A stretch of DNA of 64,000 nucleotides from Paramesorhizobium deserti (GCF_001558695.1 NZ_LNTU01000001.1:620001-684000); one strand, 5' to 3'. Counted from the first letter of the stretch, positions 29,301-40,062 are shown. The notes: generated by a model not told the origin, from the sequence alone. Numbers and translations are program-made.

Positions 29301-30272
29301 CCTGGCTCCCCCCGCTATGCGCCTTTCCGACACAAACACAAGAACGCGTTGCAATGCAATGAACGCGAAAAGCAGTATCCCCACCACAATCTTGGTCCAC
29401 CAGCTCGAAAGCGTGCCGTCGAAGACGATGTAGGTCTGGATGATGCCCTGGATGAGAACACCGAAGAAGGTTCCCGCGACATAACCGACGCCGCCCGTCA
29501 GAAGCGTTCCGCCGATGACGACGGCGGCGATCGTATCGAGCTCTACGCCGACGGCCGACAGCGAATAGCCGGCGGAGGTGTAGAGCGAGAAGACGATGCC
29601 GGCGAGACCGGAGAGAAAGCCGGACAGGGCATAGATGCCGATGGTGGTGCGCGCGACCGGAACGCCCATCAGCTCGGCGGACGTACGGTTCCCGCCGATG
29701 GCATAGACGTAGGACCCGAACTTGGTGAAATGAGCGATGATAATGCCGGCCACGAACACCGCCAGCATCAGGCCGCCGATGAAGGTCAGCCTGCCGCCGC
29801 CGGGCATGCGCCAATAGAGCCCCTGCAGGGCGGTGTAGAAGGGATGGTTGATCGGAATGGATTGCGTCGTCAGGACGAAGCAAAGTCCGCGCGCGAGAAA
29901 CATGCCTGCCAATGTGACGATGAAGGCGGGCACGTTGAGATAATGGATGATGGCGCCCATGGCCGCGCCGAAGACAGTCGCGAAGACAAGCGCGATGGCA
30001 AAGGCCGGCAGCGGATGCATGCCGTGCTGGGTCACCAGAACGGCGATGAGCACGCCGGTGAAGGCGATGACCGAACCGACCGAAAGATCGATACCGCCGG
30101 ATATGATGACGAAGGTCATCCCGACCGCGACGATGCCGAGGAAGGCATTGTCCGTCAGAAGATTGCCGAGAACCCGCGTCGACAGCATGTTTGGAAACTG
30201 GATCACGCAGACCGCATAGAGCAGCACACAGATCAGAAGCGTCGCGTAGAAAGGCAGAAGTCTGGTGTTCAT
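29295..30272 (-). CDS. yjfF: Sugar ABC transporter permease, YjfF-like
   Basis: This 325-residue inner-membrane permease of the RbsC/AraH family has about eight to ten hydrophobic helices. Family landmarks are MTFVIISGGIDLSVGSV (about residue 55), SAELMGVPVAR and VVIGGTLLTGGVGYVAGTFFG. Gene order (binding protein, ATPase, permease, permease) equals E. coli ytfQ-ytfR-ytfT-yjfF, which imports galactofuranose. It overlaps the upstream permease gene by ATGA and is the last gene of the operon. Confidence 0.9.
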   Translation of the reverse strand: MNTRLLPFYATLLICVLLYAVCVIQFPNMLSTRVLGNLLTDNAFLGIVAVGMTFVIISGGIDLSVGSVIAFTGVLIAVLVTQHGMHPLPAFAIALVFATVFGAAMGAIIHYLNVPAFIVTLAGMFLARGLCFVLTTQSIPINHPFYTALQGLYWRMPGGGRLTFIGGLMLAVFVAGIIIAHFTKFGSYVYAIGGNRTSAELMGVPVARTTIGIYALSGFLSGLAGIVFSLYTSAGYSLSAVGVELDTIAAVVIGGTLLTGGVGYVAGTFFGVLIQGIIQTYIVFDGTLSSWWTKIVVGILLFAFIALQRVLVFVSERRIAGGARA

Positions 30273-31312
30273 GGGCTGATTTCCTGCCGTTCCGTCTTGT
30301 TTTCGGCCGGTGCCACCGGCCTCAGTTCGCGCTTCAGGAATATGCCGAAACCCGATGCCGAGGCGGACTGCGCCAGCAGGATCATGATGATGACCGCGGC
30401 TTTCAGGATGAGGTTATATTCCGGCGGAAAGCCCGAGATCAGGATGCCGGTGTTCATCGCCTGAATGATGATGGCGCCGAGGATCGACATCAGGATCGAG
30501 AAGCGGCCGCCGAGCAGCGAAGTGCCGCCGATGACGACCGCCAGAATGGCATCGAGCTCCAGCCAGAGCCCGGCATTGTTGGCATCCGCCCCGCGGATAT
30601 CGGCGGCAACGATGATGCCCGCCAGCCCCGCGCACAGGCCACTGAAACCATAAACCATGAAGATGATGAGGCGGCTGTTGATGCCTGAGAACGTGCTGGC
30701 GCTGCGGTTGACGCCGATCGCCTCGATCAGGAGCCCGAGCGCGGTGCGCCGCACCAAGAGGATGGCGGCGAGCCCTACCACCGCCGCTAGAATGACGGGC
30801 ATGGGAAAGCCGAGAAAGGCGCCGGTGCCGAAGAAGATGAGGCCGGGATCGTTGAAGGTGACGATGGTGCCCTCGGTGATGAGCTGGGCTATTCCCCGCC
30901 CCGCCACCATCAGTATCAGCGTGGCGACGATGGGCTGCAGGTCAAAGAAGGCAATGAGCAGGCCGTTCCACAGGCCGCAGGCGAGGCCGACGCCGAGCGC
31001 AGCCAGGATAATGACCGGCAGCGGATAGCCTTCGACGGCCAGCGTCGCCGCCACGGCGCCCGCCACCGCCATCACCGCGCCGACGGAAAGGTCGACGCCC
31101 TTGGAGGCGATGACAGCCGTCATGCCGATGGCAAGGATCGCCACCGGCGCACCACGATTGAGCACATCGATCAGACTGCCGAAGAAGCGGCCGTCCTGAA
31201 AGCGGATATCGAAGAAGCCGGGGAAAGCCAGATAATTGAAGAACAGGATGACCGCCAGCGACAGAAGCTGCGGCATGGCCTTTCCGAGGGAACCGGACAT
31301 GAAACGGCTCAT
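30269..31312 (-). CDS. ytfT: Sugar ABC transporter permease, YtfT-like
   Basis: This 347-residue partner permease has the same family motifs: MTAVIASKGVDLSVGAVMA, GVNRSASTFSGINSR and VVIGGTSLLGGRFSI. It would pair with the YjfF homologue to form the membrane channel. The ATG (MSRFMSGSLG) has AAAGG upstream. A 219-base gap containing a composite palindromic repeat separates it from the ATPase gene, which is unusual inside an operon and may affect subunit ratios. Confidence 0.9.
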   Translation of the reverse strand: MSRFMSGSLGKAMPQLLSLAVILFFNYLAFPGFFDIRFQDGRFFGSLIDVLNRGAPVAILAIGMTAVIASKGVDLSVGAVMAVAGAVAATLAVEGYPLPVIILAALGVGLACGLWNGLLIAFFDLQPIVATLILMVAGRGIAQLITEGTIVTFNDPGLIFFGTGAFLGFPMPVILAAVVGLAAILLVRRTALGLLIEAIGVNRSASTFSGINSRLIIFMVYGFSGLCAGLAGIIVAADIRGADANNAGLWLELDAILAVVIGGTSLLGGRFSILMSILGAIIIQAMNTGILISGFPPEYNLILKAAVIIMILLAQSASASGFGIFLKRELRPVAPAENKTERQEISP

Positions 31313-31356
31313 TGCGGAAACCTTTCATGTTCAGACGGAAACGCCAGCGGGACCGT

Positions 31357-31517
31357 ACCCCCCTCTGCCCTGCCGGCCATCTCCCCCTCAAGGGGGGAGA
31401 TTGGCTGACACTGCCCGCGGCCTTCATTCTGAGACGTCTGAGATTGGTCCCACGCGTCAATGACAGCGTGATCTCCCCCTTTGAGGGGGAGATGGCCGGC
31501 AGGGCAGAGGGGGGTGA
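31357..31517. repeat. Composite two-armed palindromic repeat inside the sugar importer operon
   Basis: Copy one (31358 to about 31413) reads CCTGCCGGCCATCTCCCCCT followed by its complement-like GGGGGGAGATTGG. Copy two (about 31465-31515) is the same unit inverted, ending AGATGGCCGGCAGGGCAGAG. The whole has head-to-head symmetry over about 160 bases. An element with the same plan lies at 48597-48752. Confidence 0.85.
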
Positions 31518-31531
31518 CAAACGGCAGCATT

Positions 31532-33088
<1,557 letters not shown>

Positions 33089-33167
33089 GCCGCCGCTCCT
33101 CCATACAGCATCCCCGCCGATGATCTTCGCCTGATTTCTGGATTCACCAATCGACAACCACTTCCCG

Positions 33168-33202
33168 ACCGTCATCCTCGGGCTTGACCCGAGGATGACG
33201 GT
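33168..33202. repeat. 15-bp perfect hairpin between ytfQ and ytfR
   Basis: ACCGTCATCCTCGGG and CCCGAGGATGACGGT pair perfectly around CTTGA. It lies in the spacer between the binding-protein and ATPase genes. Such a hairpin could stabilise the upstream ytfQ message and favour excess binding protein. It also belongs to a widespread rhizobial repeat type. Confidence 0.8.
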
Positions 33203-33266
33203 GAGTTGGAGTGGCGAAGGTGCCTGGCAGGGCAAAGGGTACTGCCTCGCCAGCGGCTGGAAAAGA

Positions 33267-34232
33267 TCAGTAGCCGAGGCCCTTCTTCTCCTCATAGACC
33301 TTCATCGGATCGTCAGCCTGCGTGTAGAGCTTCGATTCCGTCTGGATCCACTTCGGCGGCGCCTTGCCGTTGTCCTTGAATTCCTTCAGCGCATCGAAGG
33401 CAGGACCGGCCATGTTCGGCGTCAGCTCGACAGTCGCATTCGCCTCGCCATCGGCCATCGCCTTGAAGATATCGGGAACGGCATCGATGGAGACGACCAG
33501 GATATCCGTGCCCGGCTTGAGGCCTGCTTCTTTGATGGCCTGGATCGCGCCGACAGCCATATCGTCATTATGGGCGTAGAGGGCGCAGATATTCTTGCCG
33601 CCATTCTCCGCCTTGAGGAAGCCTTCCATCACTTCCTTGCCCTTGGAGCGGGTGAAGTCGCCGGTCTGGCTGCGGACGATCTTCAGATTGTCGTGCCCCG
33701 CAATGCCGTCCTCGAAGCCCTTTTTGCGGTTGATCGCCGGGCTCGAGCCGACGGTCCCCTGCAGTTCGACGATGTTGCAGGGCTTGTCGCCGACCGTCTT
33801 GACCAGCCAGTCACCTGCGACCTTGCCTTCATGAACGGTATCGGACGTGACAGCCGTCAGGTAAAGATCCGGATCGGAAGTCTCGATGGTGCGGTCGAGC
33901 AGGATGACCGGGATTTCGGCGTCCTTGGCTTCTCCAAGCACCGCATCCCAGCCCGTCGCCACGACGGGCGCAACGAAGATGCCGTCAACGCCCTGCGCGA
34001 TGAAGCCGCGGATGGCCTTGATCTGGTTTTCCTGCTTCTGCTGAGCGTCGGCAATCTTGAGATCGACGCCGCGCTTTTCCGCTTCCTGCTTGGTGACCGA
34101 GGTCTCGGCGGCGCGCCAGCCGGATTCCGAACCGATCTGCGAAAAGCCAACCGTCAGATCAGCGGCACCGGCAGCGCCGGCGAATGCAACCGCCGCGGCC
34201 GTGGTCATCATCATGCGCTTCAAATACGACAT
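33267..34232 (-). CDS. ytfQ: Sugar ABC transporter substrate-binding protein, YtfQ-like
   Basis: This 321-residue periplasmic protein has a signal peptide (MSYLKRMMMTTAAAVAFAG, cleavage after AGAA). The mature part begins LTVGFSQIGSESGWRAAET and contains DAQQKQENQIKAIRGF, VVELQGTVGSSPAINRKKGF and LYAHNDDMAVGAIQAIKEAG, closely matching E. coli YtfQ, the galactofuranose-binding protein. The ATG has AGGGAGGAAACA upstream. It is the first gene of the importer operon and diverges from the aldose epimerase. Ligand identity is by homology only. Confidence 0.95.
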   Translation of the reverse strand: MSYLKRMMMTTAAAVAFAGAAGAADLTVGFSQIGSESGWRAAETSVTKQEAEKRGVDLKIADAQQKQENQIKAIRGFIAQGVDGIFVAPVVATGWDAVLGEAKDAEIPVILLDRTIETSDPDLYLTAVTSDTVHEGKVAGDWLVKTVGDKPCNIVELQGTVGSSPAINRKKGFEDGIAGHDNLKIVRSQTGDFTRSKGKEVMEGFLKAENGGKNICALYAHNDDMAVGAIQAIKEAGLKPGTDILVVSIDAVPDIFKAMADGEANATVELTPNMAGPAFDALKEFKDNGKAPPKWIQTESKLYTQADDPMKVYEEKKGLGY

Positions 34233-34366
34233 TGTTTCCTCCCTTGTCGTCCTCCGTCCGGCCCCGGCGCACCATGCCCAGGCACGATGCGCGGATGCAA
34301 ACTTACAGCCCTCCTCCGCACCTCCTCCGGGATGGCGCGGCACTGTAATCCTCCCGAACTCTCTCG

Positions 34367-34384
34367 TTATTATCATACAGTAAT
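34367..34384. promoter_or_regulatory. Candidate operator in the ytfQ-epimerase divergent region
   Basis: TATTATCATACAGTAATA has 5-base inverted arms (TATTA/TAATA). Its bottom strand carries TGTATGAT, the same core as the GTATGA sites upstream of gguC. It lies about 135 bases upstream of ytfQ. It is a possible binding site of the GntR/FCD regulator. Confidence 0.35.
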
Positions 34385-34499
34385 ATAAATTGAAAAGGCG
34401 CTATTTTAATTTTTCGCACTCGATTGCGATCCCCTGCAAAAACCGGAAGAATAAAACAAGAAGAACGCAAAAACGCAGAAAAGTGGGATGGAAATCGCA

Positions 34500-35513
34500 A
34501 TGAACAAGACGGAATTCGGTCATCTGGCGGGCGGGCAGACGGTCCATGCCATCGATATCGGCGGACCGGCACTCACCGCCCGTATCCTCACCTATGGGGC
34601 GACGTTGGCCGATCTCACCCTACCGGGCGAAAACGGGCCGCATTCGGTCATCCTGGGTTTCGACAGGCTCGAGGATTATCTGACGCAAACGGGTTATGTC
34701 GGCGCAATCGCCGGACGCTGCGCCAACCGCATTGCCGGCGGCCGGTTCACGCTCGACGGGGTCGACCATCAGTTGAGCCTCAACGAGAACGGCCGCACGC
34801 ATCTGCATGGCGGCGTCGAAGGGTTTTCGCGCAAGCTCTGGAGCATCGCCGATGCCGGTCCGTCATCGGTTACGCTGACGCTCGTCTCGCCGCACGATGA
34901 CGAGGGCTATCCGGGGGAGGTGCGCACCATCTGCCGCTACTCCATCGAGGGCCAGACGCTGACGCTGGAACTCATCGCCGAGACCGACCGCCCTACCCTC
35001 GTCAATCTAGCCGGTCACGCCTATTTCAACCTCGACGGTTCCGACACGATCCTCGACCATCGGCTGACCATTCCTGCCAAGGCCTATTCGCCTGTCGACG
35101 GCGATCTCATCCCGACCGGCGAGACCGCCGATGTCGCCGGCACCGCCTTCGATTTCAGCACGCCGCGCCCGATCCGCTCCGGCAGCCCACACGCCGAATA
35201 CGACCATAATTTCGTCCTCGCCATGAAGCCCGCGACGGCGCCCCGCCCCGCCGCAAGGCTGGAGGGCCCGCAAAGCGGCATCGAGATGGAGATATGGACG
35301 ACGGAGCCGGGACTGCAGTTCTATGACGGCAATTTCCTGCCGCTGCCGCAGCCCCTGCGTGGCGGACGACAGGGCCAGCGCTTCGGCGGATTGTGCCTCG
35401 AACCGCAGCGCTTTCCCGACGCCATCCACCATCCGCATTTTCCAGGATCGGTATTGCGGCCTGGAGAAATCTACCGGCAGGTGACGCAGTATGTGTTCAG
35501 CGAGGGGGATTGA
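34500..35513 (+). CDS. Aldose 1-epimerase (galactose mutarotase)
   Basis: This enzyme of about 337 residues interconverts alpha and beta anomers of free aldoses. GalM-family landmarks are NRIAGGRFTLDG, NENGRTHLHGG, the catalytic histidine in NLAGHAYFNLDG and the catalytic glutamate in GGLCLEPQRFPDAIHH. It is divergent from ytfQ, so it probably processes the imported sugar. ATG 34500 is preferred, with GGGATGG upstream; ATG 34488, four codons earlier, is possible. Confidence 0.88.
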   Translation: MNKTEFGHLAGGQTVHAIDIGGPALTARILTYGATLADLTLPGENGPHSVILGFDRLEDYLTQTGYVGAIAGRCANRIAGGRFTLDGVDHQLSLNENGRTHLHGGVEGFSRKLWSIADAGPSSVTLTLVSPHDDEGYPGEVRTICRYSIEGQTLTLELIAETDRPTLVNLAGHAYFNLDGSDTILDHRLTIPAKAYSPVDGDLIPTGETADVAGTAFDFSTPRPIRSGSPHAEYDHNFVLAMKPATAPRPAARLEGPQSGIEMEIWTTEPGLQFYDGNFLPLPQPLRGGRQGQRFGGLCLEPQRFPDAIHHPHFPGSVLRPGEIYRQVTQYVFSEGD

Positions 35514-35674
35514 GGCAGGTGGGTCGATCCGAGCATGTGTTGCTCAAACCAGATGCGACAACGGCACGGCCAGAATTGGCGTGGCTCGTTTCAATTTCAG
35601 ATTCGACGGTCGCAAATGATTGTGCAATCTGGCATCCTTTGGGTCGCAATCATGATTGACCATAGGAAACGACA

Positions 35675-36055
35675 ATGAGCGATCACCAAGAACACAACCC
35701 ATTTGATGGCCCTCAGATGCAGGGAACGCATTACGAGCGGGCTGATATGTCAGGCGCTAATTTCGATGGCGTAAACCTCGCAGGCGCACGGTTTTACGCT
35801 GTTTTGACCAAGGCAAGATTCACCGACACCAATTTAAGCGAAGCGGTTTTTGACGATATCAGCCTTGCAGGTGCGCACTTCAACAATGTCAACCTGTCTG
35901 GAGCCGCCATCACGAATGCAAACCTATCGCGATTGACCATAAGAGGCGTCACGTTGGCAGATTCGGACATTGAAGATGCCGATTTGACGGGGATGCGGAT
36001 CAATGGCGTTCTCGTAACCGATCTATTCATGGCCTATGAACAGGCGAAAACCTGA
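35675..36055 (+). CDS. Pentapeptide-repeat protein
   Basis: The 126-residue protein contains about 15 tandem A(D/N)LXX-like units, for example ADMSGANFDGVNLAGARF and SGAAITNANLSRL, forming a right-handed quadrilateral beta-helix. Some family members protect gyrase, but most are uncharacterised. It starts after AGGAAACGACA. The gene and its flanks are clearly lower in GC than the surroundings (codons such as AAT TTA, TTT TTT-type runs), which suggests horizontal acquisition. It is monocistronic, with no obvious partner. Confidence 0.85.
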   Translation: MSDHQEHNPFDGPQMQGTHYERADMSGANFDGVNLAGARFYAVLTKARFTDTNLSEAVFDDISLAGAHFNNVNLSGAAITNANLSRLTIRGVTLADSDIEDADLTGMRINGVLVTDLFMAYEQAKT

Positions 36056-36238
36056 AGGCCATTTACTTCCGAGACAATGCGTAACGTTGCAAAATCAGGA
36101 TTTCTGCGACAAACACAGCGAGGCGGTTTGGGGGATTGCGAATCTGATGACAGCATCGATCAGCTTCCGTGAGCGTATTGTGCTCTATGCCTGCTCACTT
36201 CGCTCACTTCTATTCGCATCGATGCAGTGACAGCGGTC

Positions 36239-37162
36239 TCATTCCCGCTTCAGCCTGGCAAACGCCACCGCAATCCGCGCCGCGAGGTCGGCATTGTTGA
36301 GCACCAGCGCTATGTTGGCCTGGAGGCTCGCGCCGTTCGACAGTTCATTGATACGGGCGAGCAGGAAGGGCGTCAGTTCCTTGCGCCCAATGCCGCGTAC
36401 GGTCGCTTCCGCCACCGCTTCGGCAATCGTTCCGTCGATGAAGGCGGGGTCAAGCGCGGCGGCTTCGGGGATCGGATTGGCGACGAGGATGCCGGTGCCG
36501 GAGCCGAGTTCCCGGTGCAACCGCATGGCGCGGGCGATCTCCTCCGGCGTGTCGAGCCGGTGGTCGGCCTTGCAGCCGCTTGAGCGGGTATAGAAAGCCG
36601 GGAAATCATCGCTGCCATAGGCGATGACCGGGACGCGCTGGGTCTCCAGGAATTCCAGCGTCTTTGGGATATCGAGGATCGACTTGACGCCAGCGCAGAC
36701 GACGGTGGTCGCGGTCTGGCCGAGCTCGGTCAGGTCGGCGGAGATGTCGAAGGTCGCCTCCGCACCCCTGTGCACGCCGCCGACACCGCCGGTGGCGAAG
36801 ATGTCGATGCCTGCCAGGGCAGCTATGCGCATGGTAGCGGAAACGGTGGTGCCGGCCGAGCGCCCCTGCACGATGCTTGCTGCAAGATCGCGGCTCGATG
36901 CCTTCACCGCATCCTTGGCCTGGGCCAGCGTTTCGATTTCCCTATCCGCCAGACCGACGCGGATCCTGCCTTCGACCACAGCGGTCGTCGCCGGCACCGC
37001 ACCGTGCGCACGGATCACCGCTTCCACTTTCCGCGCCATCTCGAGATTGGCGGGATATGGCATGCCATGGGTGATGATGGTCGATTCGAGCGCGACGAGC
37101 GGCGCACCATCGGCAATTGCCGCCTTGACCTCCTCGGTCGGGTGGAGAAGCGATGCGTTCAC
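36239..37162 (-). CDS. psuG: Pseudouridine-5'-phosphate glycosidase
   Basis: PsuG reversibly cleaves the C-C glycosidic bond of pseudouridine 5'-phosphate, giving uracil and ribose 5-phosphate. The 307-residue protein has ALESTIITHGMPYP (about 24-37), VGLADREIETLA, the lysine/aspartate region and FATGGVGGVHRGAE (about 126-139), and the metal/phosphate region SGCKADHRLDTPEE. The start is GTG with AAAGGATT upstream, giving VNASLLHP. It lies downstream of psuK with a 66-base spacer holding a hairpin. Confidence 0.95.
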   Translation of the reverse strand: MNASLLHPTEEVKAAIADGAPLVALESTIITHGMPYPANLEMARKVEAVIRAHGAVPATTAVVEGRIRVGLADREIETLAQAKDAVKASSRDLAASIVQGRSAGTTVSATMRIAALAGIDIFATGGVGGVHRGAEATFDISADLTELGQTATTVVCAGVKSILDIPKTLEFLETQRVPVIAYGSDDFPAFYTRSSGCKADHRLDTPEEIARAMRLHRELGSGTGILVANPIPEAAALDPAFIDGTIAEAVAEATVRGIGRKELTPFLLARINELSNGASLQANIALVLNNADLAARIAVAFARLKRE

Positions 37163-37183
37163 GGGGTAATCCTTTCTGGCTGA

Positions 37184-37226
37184 GCATGATCCCAAAAAGT
37201 TGAAGACTTTTTGGATGAGATCATGC
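37184..37226. repeat. Nested palindrome in the psuK-psuG spacer
   Basis: The outer arms are GCATGATC/GATCATGC and the inner arms CCAAAAAGT/ACTTTTTGG around TGAAG. The element fills most of the spacer between two co-directional genes. It belongs to the same family as 29237-29300. It could attenuate or stabilise the downstream message. Confidence 0.8.
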
Positions 37227-37228
37227 GG

Positions 37229-38335
37229 CTAAAAAATGCGGTTCATATGGGCTGCGAGGAAGCGCGGCGAAAGAAGCGGATGGACGCTCGCCTCGCTCTC
37301 GGTGGTGAGGGTCGCCAAAAGCGAGCCGGTGCGCGCGCCTTCGGCGAGGCTTGCGCCGGAGAGGAGACGATAGAGCGTGCCGGCGATCATGGCGTCTCCC
37401 GCGCCCGTGACATCGACGGGCTCGGCCGGAACGGCTTCGATCTTCGTCATGCCATCGCTGCTCGATAACAGCATGCCGACCGCGCCCATGGTCAGCACCA
37501 CTTCCGCGACGCCCCTCGCCCGCAGTGCATCCACTGCGGTTTCCGGAGACAGGCGCGGCGCATTCTCACCAAGGTCGAGGACCGCATGGGCTTCATCCAG
37601 GTTGAGGAAGAGAATATCCACGCCGGTCAAATCGTCGGGCAGCCGCCGGGCCTTGGGCGATGACACGGCGTCGATGGCGAGCCTGAAGCGCGCGGCCTGC
37701 TTGCGCGCGATCAGCGCGGCAAGCGTCTCTGCCGGCAGATTGCAATCGGCGAACACGAAAGCGGCGGCGGCCAGATGCGGCCAGACGCGGTCGAGATGGG
37801 CCGGCTGAAACAGGTCGAAGATGCCCATATCGGCGATGCCCAGCGCCAGCTCGTTCTCCGGCCCCAATATGGCCGCATATTCGGCGGTCGGCGCCTCGCC
37901 CGTGACAATGATCTGGCTGGTATCAACGCCAAGATCACGCAGGTGGCGAATGATCGAGCGTCCCGTATCGTCGTCCCCGACAATCGAGACGAAGCTCGTC
38001 GTCACATCGAGGCGGGCGAGGTTCTCCGCTACATTGCGCGCCACGCCGCCGAAACTGCGGTGGCCGTCGACCGGATTGGATGTATCTGATATCAGCGGTG
38101 CACGGGCATGGTATTTGCGGTCGAAGACAGCGCCACCCAGAACCGCAATGCGCTTCGGCGCGGGCAGGACATAGCCACGCCCCAGGATATAGCCTTTCTG
38201 CACGAGCTGGACGATATGGGCCGCCACCGTGGAACGCGCCAGACCCAGCGTGTCGGCGATATCCTGCTGCCCGGCAAAGGGATTGGCCGTTATCAGTTCC
38301 AGAACCGCGCGTTCCTGCGCACCAAGGTCATCCAT
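37229..38335 (-). CDS. psuK: PfkB-family pseudouridine kinase with N-terminal winged helix
   Basis: The 368-residue protein has an N-terminal HTH (NPFAGQQDIADTLGLARSTV, about residues 19-38) fused to a ribokinase-like kinase. Kinase landmarks are GGVARNVAENLARL (about 96), the catalytic-base motif VDVTGAGDAMIAGTLYRL near the C terminus, and IFLNLDEAHAV-like acceptor contacts. It would phosphorylate pseudouridine for PsuG. The added DNA-binding part suggests local autoregulation, as in some YeiI-like kinases. Start ATG 38335 has only a weak site (CGGGTG). Confidence 0.88.
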   Translation of the reverse strand: MDDLGAQERAVLELITANPFAGQQDIADTLGLARSTVAAHIVQLVQKGYILGRGYVLPAPKRIAVLGGAVFDRKYHARAPLISDTSNPVDGHRSFGGVARNVAENLARLDVTTSFVSIVGDDDTGRSIIRHLRDLGVDTSQIIVTGEAPTAEYAAILGPENELALGIADMGIFDLFQPAHLDRVWPHLAAAAFVFADCNLPAETLAALIARKQAARFRLAIDAVSSPKARRLPDDLTGVDILFLNLDEAHAVLDLGENAPRLSPETAVDALRARGVAEVVLTMGAVGMLLSSSDGMTKIEAVPAEPVDVTGAGDAMIAGTLYRLLSGASLAEGARTGSLLATLTTESEASVHPLLSPRFLAAHMNRIF

Positions 38336-38502
38336 GCCGCACCCGTTCAACAATGTTCGGATGCGCTTATCAACTCTTGACTATTTCCTCAACTATTGTT
38401 TTCCAATTCAGTCGGGGCACCGGCATGGAAAAAAGCCCATCCCTGGCGTATATAGTTCCGTATTGCCGCATCCACGGCAGCAATGCTCATCGGATCTGAA
38501 TA

Positions 38503-40062
38503 ATGGCCGGAAAAGAAGATGGCTCAGTGACGGATGGAGCGGTCGATACCGGTCCGGAATCGGCATGCCGCGCCAGCGCCTGCGAAAAAAACCGCCCGCT
38601 GAGCAGATTGCCGCTGCGCCACCGCCTCTCCAGCAAGGTGCTGCTTCTGACAGTCTTCTCCGTTCTAGTGGCGGAAGTGCTCATTTTCGTGCCCTCCGTC
38701 GCCAGCATGCGGATGCGCTGGCTTACGACGCGGCTCGACACCGTGGCGGCGGCAAGCATCGTTCTGGCCGACAGCGAGAGCCCCATCGTGCCCCGGTCGG
38801 TGCAGGACAGCGTGCTTCTGGCGACGGGAACGAAGGCCATCGCCTTGCGCGAAAAAGGCGCTTCGCGCCTGCTTGCGATGTCGGAAATGCCGCAGAAGGT
38901 CGACCAGCATATCGACCTTGCCCATACCAGCGAGGCGGCGGCGATATGGGATGCCTTCGACACGCTCTTTACCGGCGGCGACCGCACGTTGCGGGTCTAT
39001 GGTCCGATCGGCGACAGCGGCAAGGTCATCGAACTCGTCACCTCGGATGCGCCGCTGCGCCAGGCGATGTTGCGCTATGCGCGCAACGTGGCGCTGCTGT
39101 CGCTGGTCATTTCGCTGATCGCGGCGAGCCTTGTCTATCTCGCCATAAACGAGTTGCTGCTGCGCCCCGTGCGGCGCATGCACCGCAACATGATCAATTT
39201 CGCGCAGGCGCCCGATGATCCGACGCGCATCATCATCCCCGACGACCGCAAGGACGAATTGGGCGTGGCGCAGCGCCAGCTGGCGGCGATGCAGAGCGAC
39301 CTGCAACGCACCTTCTCCGAGCAGAAGCATCTCGCCGATCTCGGGCTCGCCGTCTCCAAGATCAACCACGACATGCGCAACATTCTCGCTTCCGCCCAGC
39401 TGATGTCCGATCATCTGGCGGATGCCAGGGACCCGGTGGTGCAGCGTTTCGCGCCCAAGCTCATCCGCACGCTCAACCGGGCGATCAGCTATGCCGAAAG
39501 CGTCATCGCCTATGGCCGCACGCAGGAGGCGCCGCCGAAGCGGCGTCGCGTGTTGCTCTATACCATCATCACCGATGTCGAGGAAACGCTGGCGATCGAG
39601 CCAGACAGCGCGATCGAGTTCCGCAATCTCGTGCCGCAGGATTTCGAGATGGATGCGGATACGGAACAGTTCTTCCGCATCATCACCAATCTCTGCCGTA
39701 ACGCCGTGCAGGCGATGAGCGCCGACCGCCCCGGCGATCAGAGCGTCGTCAAGCGGCTGACGGTGACGGCAGGACGCATCGGCTCGGTGGCGATCATCGG
39801 CATCGAGGATACCGGGCCCGGCCTGCCGCAGAAGGCGCGCGACAACCTCTTCACCGCGTTCCGCGGCTCGACACGCAGCGACGGCACGGGCCTCGGCCTC
39901 GCCATCGCGCATGAGCTGGTGCGCGCGCATGGCGGCTCGATCGAATTGCGCGAAGACAGGACATGCGGCACGCATTTCGAAATCCGCATTCCCGATATGC
40001 CTGTCTCGCTGGCCAACTGGCGCCGGCAGAAGGAGGCGGCGGAAGCAGACAAGAGCGCCTGA
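38503..40062 (+). CDS. Orphan sensor histidine kinase
   Basis: The 519-residue membrane kinase has a transmembrane helix (VLLLTVFSVLVAEVLIFVP, about 46-64), a periplasmic sensor of about 125 residues, a second helix (NVALLSLVISLIAASLVYL) and a HAMP-like linker. The phospho-acceptor motif is SKINHDMRNILASAQ (about 288). The ATPase domain has N-box NLCRNAVQAM, G1 EDTGPGLP and G2 GTGLGLAIAHEL. No response regulator is adjacent. The signal is unknown. It ends about 200 bases before a tRNA gene. Confidence 0.9.
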   Translation: MAGKEDGSVTDGAVDTGPESACRASACEKNRPLSRLPLRHRLSSKVLLLTVFSVLVAEVLIFVPSVASMRMRWLTTRLDTVAAASIVLADSESPIVPRSVQDSVLLATGTKAIALREKGASRLLAMSEMPQKVDQHIDLAHTSEAAAIWDAFDTLFTGGDRTLRVYGPIGDSGKVIELVTSDAPLRQAMLRYARNVALLSLVISLIAASLVYLAINELLLRPVRRMHRNMINFAQAPDDPTRIIIPDDRKDELGVAQRQLAAMQSDLQRTFSEQKHLADLGLAVSKINHDMRNILASAQLMSDHLADARDPVVQRFAPKLIRTLNRAISYAESVIAYGRTQEAPPKRRRVLLYTIITDVEETLAIEPDSAIEFRNLVPQDFEMDADTEQFFRIITNLCRNAVQAMSADRPGDQSVVKRLTVTAGRIGSVAIIGIEDTGPGLPQKARDNLFTAFRGSTRSDGTGLGLAIAHELVRAHGGSIELREDRTCGTHFEIRIPDMPVSLANWRRQKEAAEADKSA

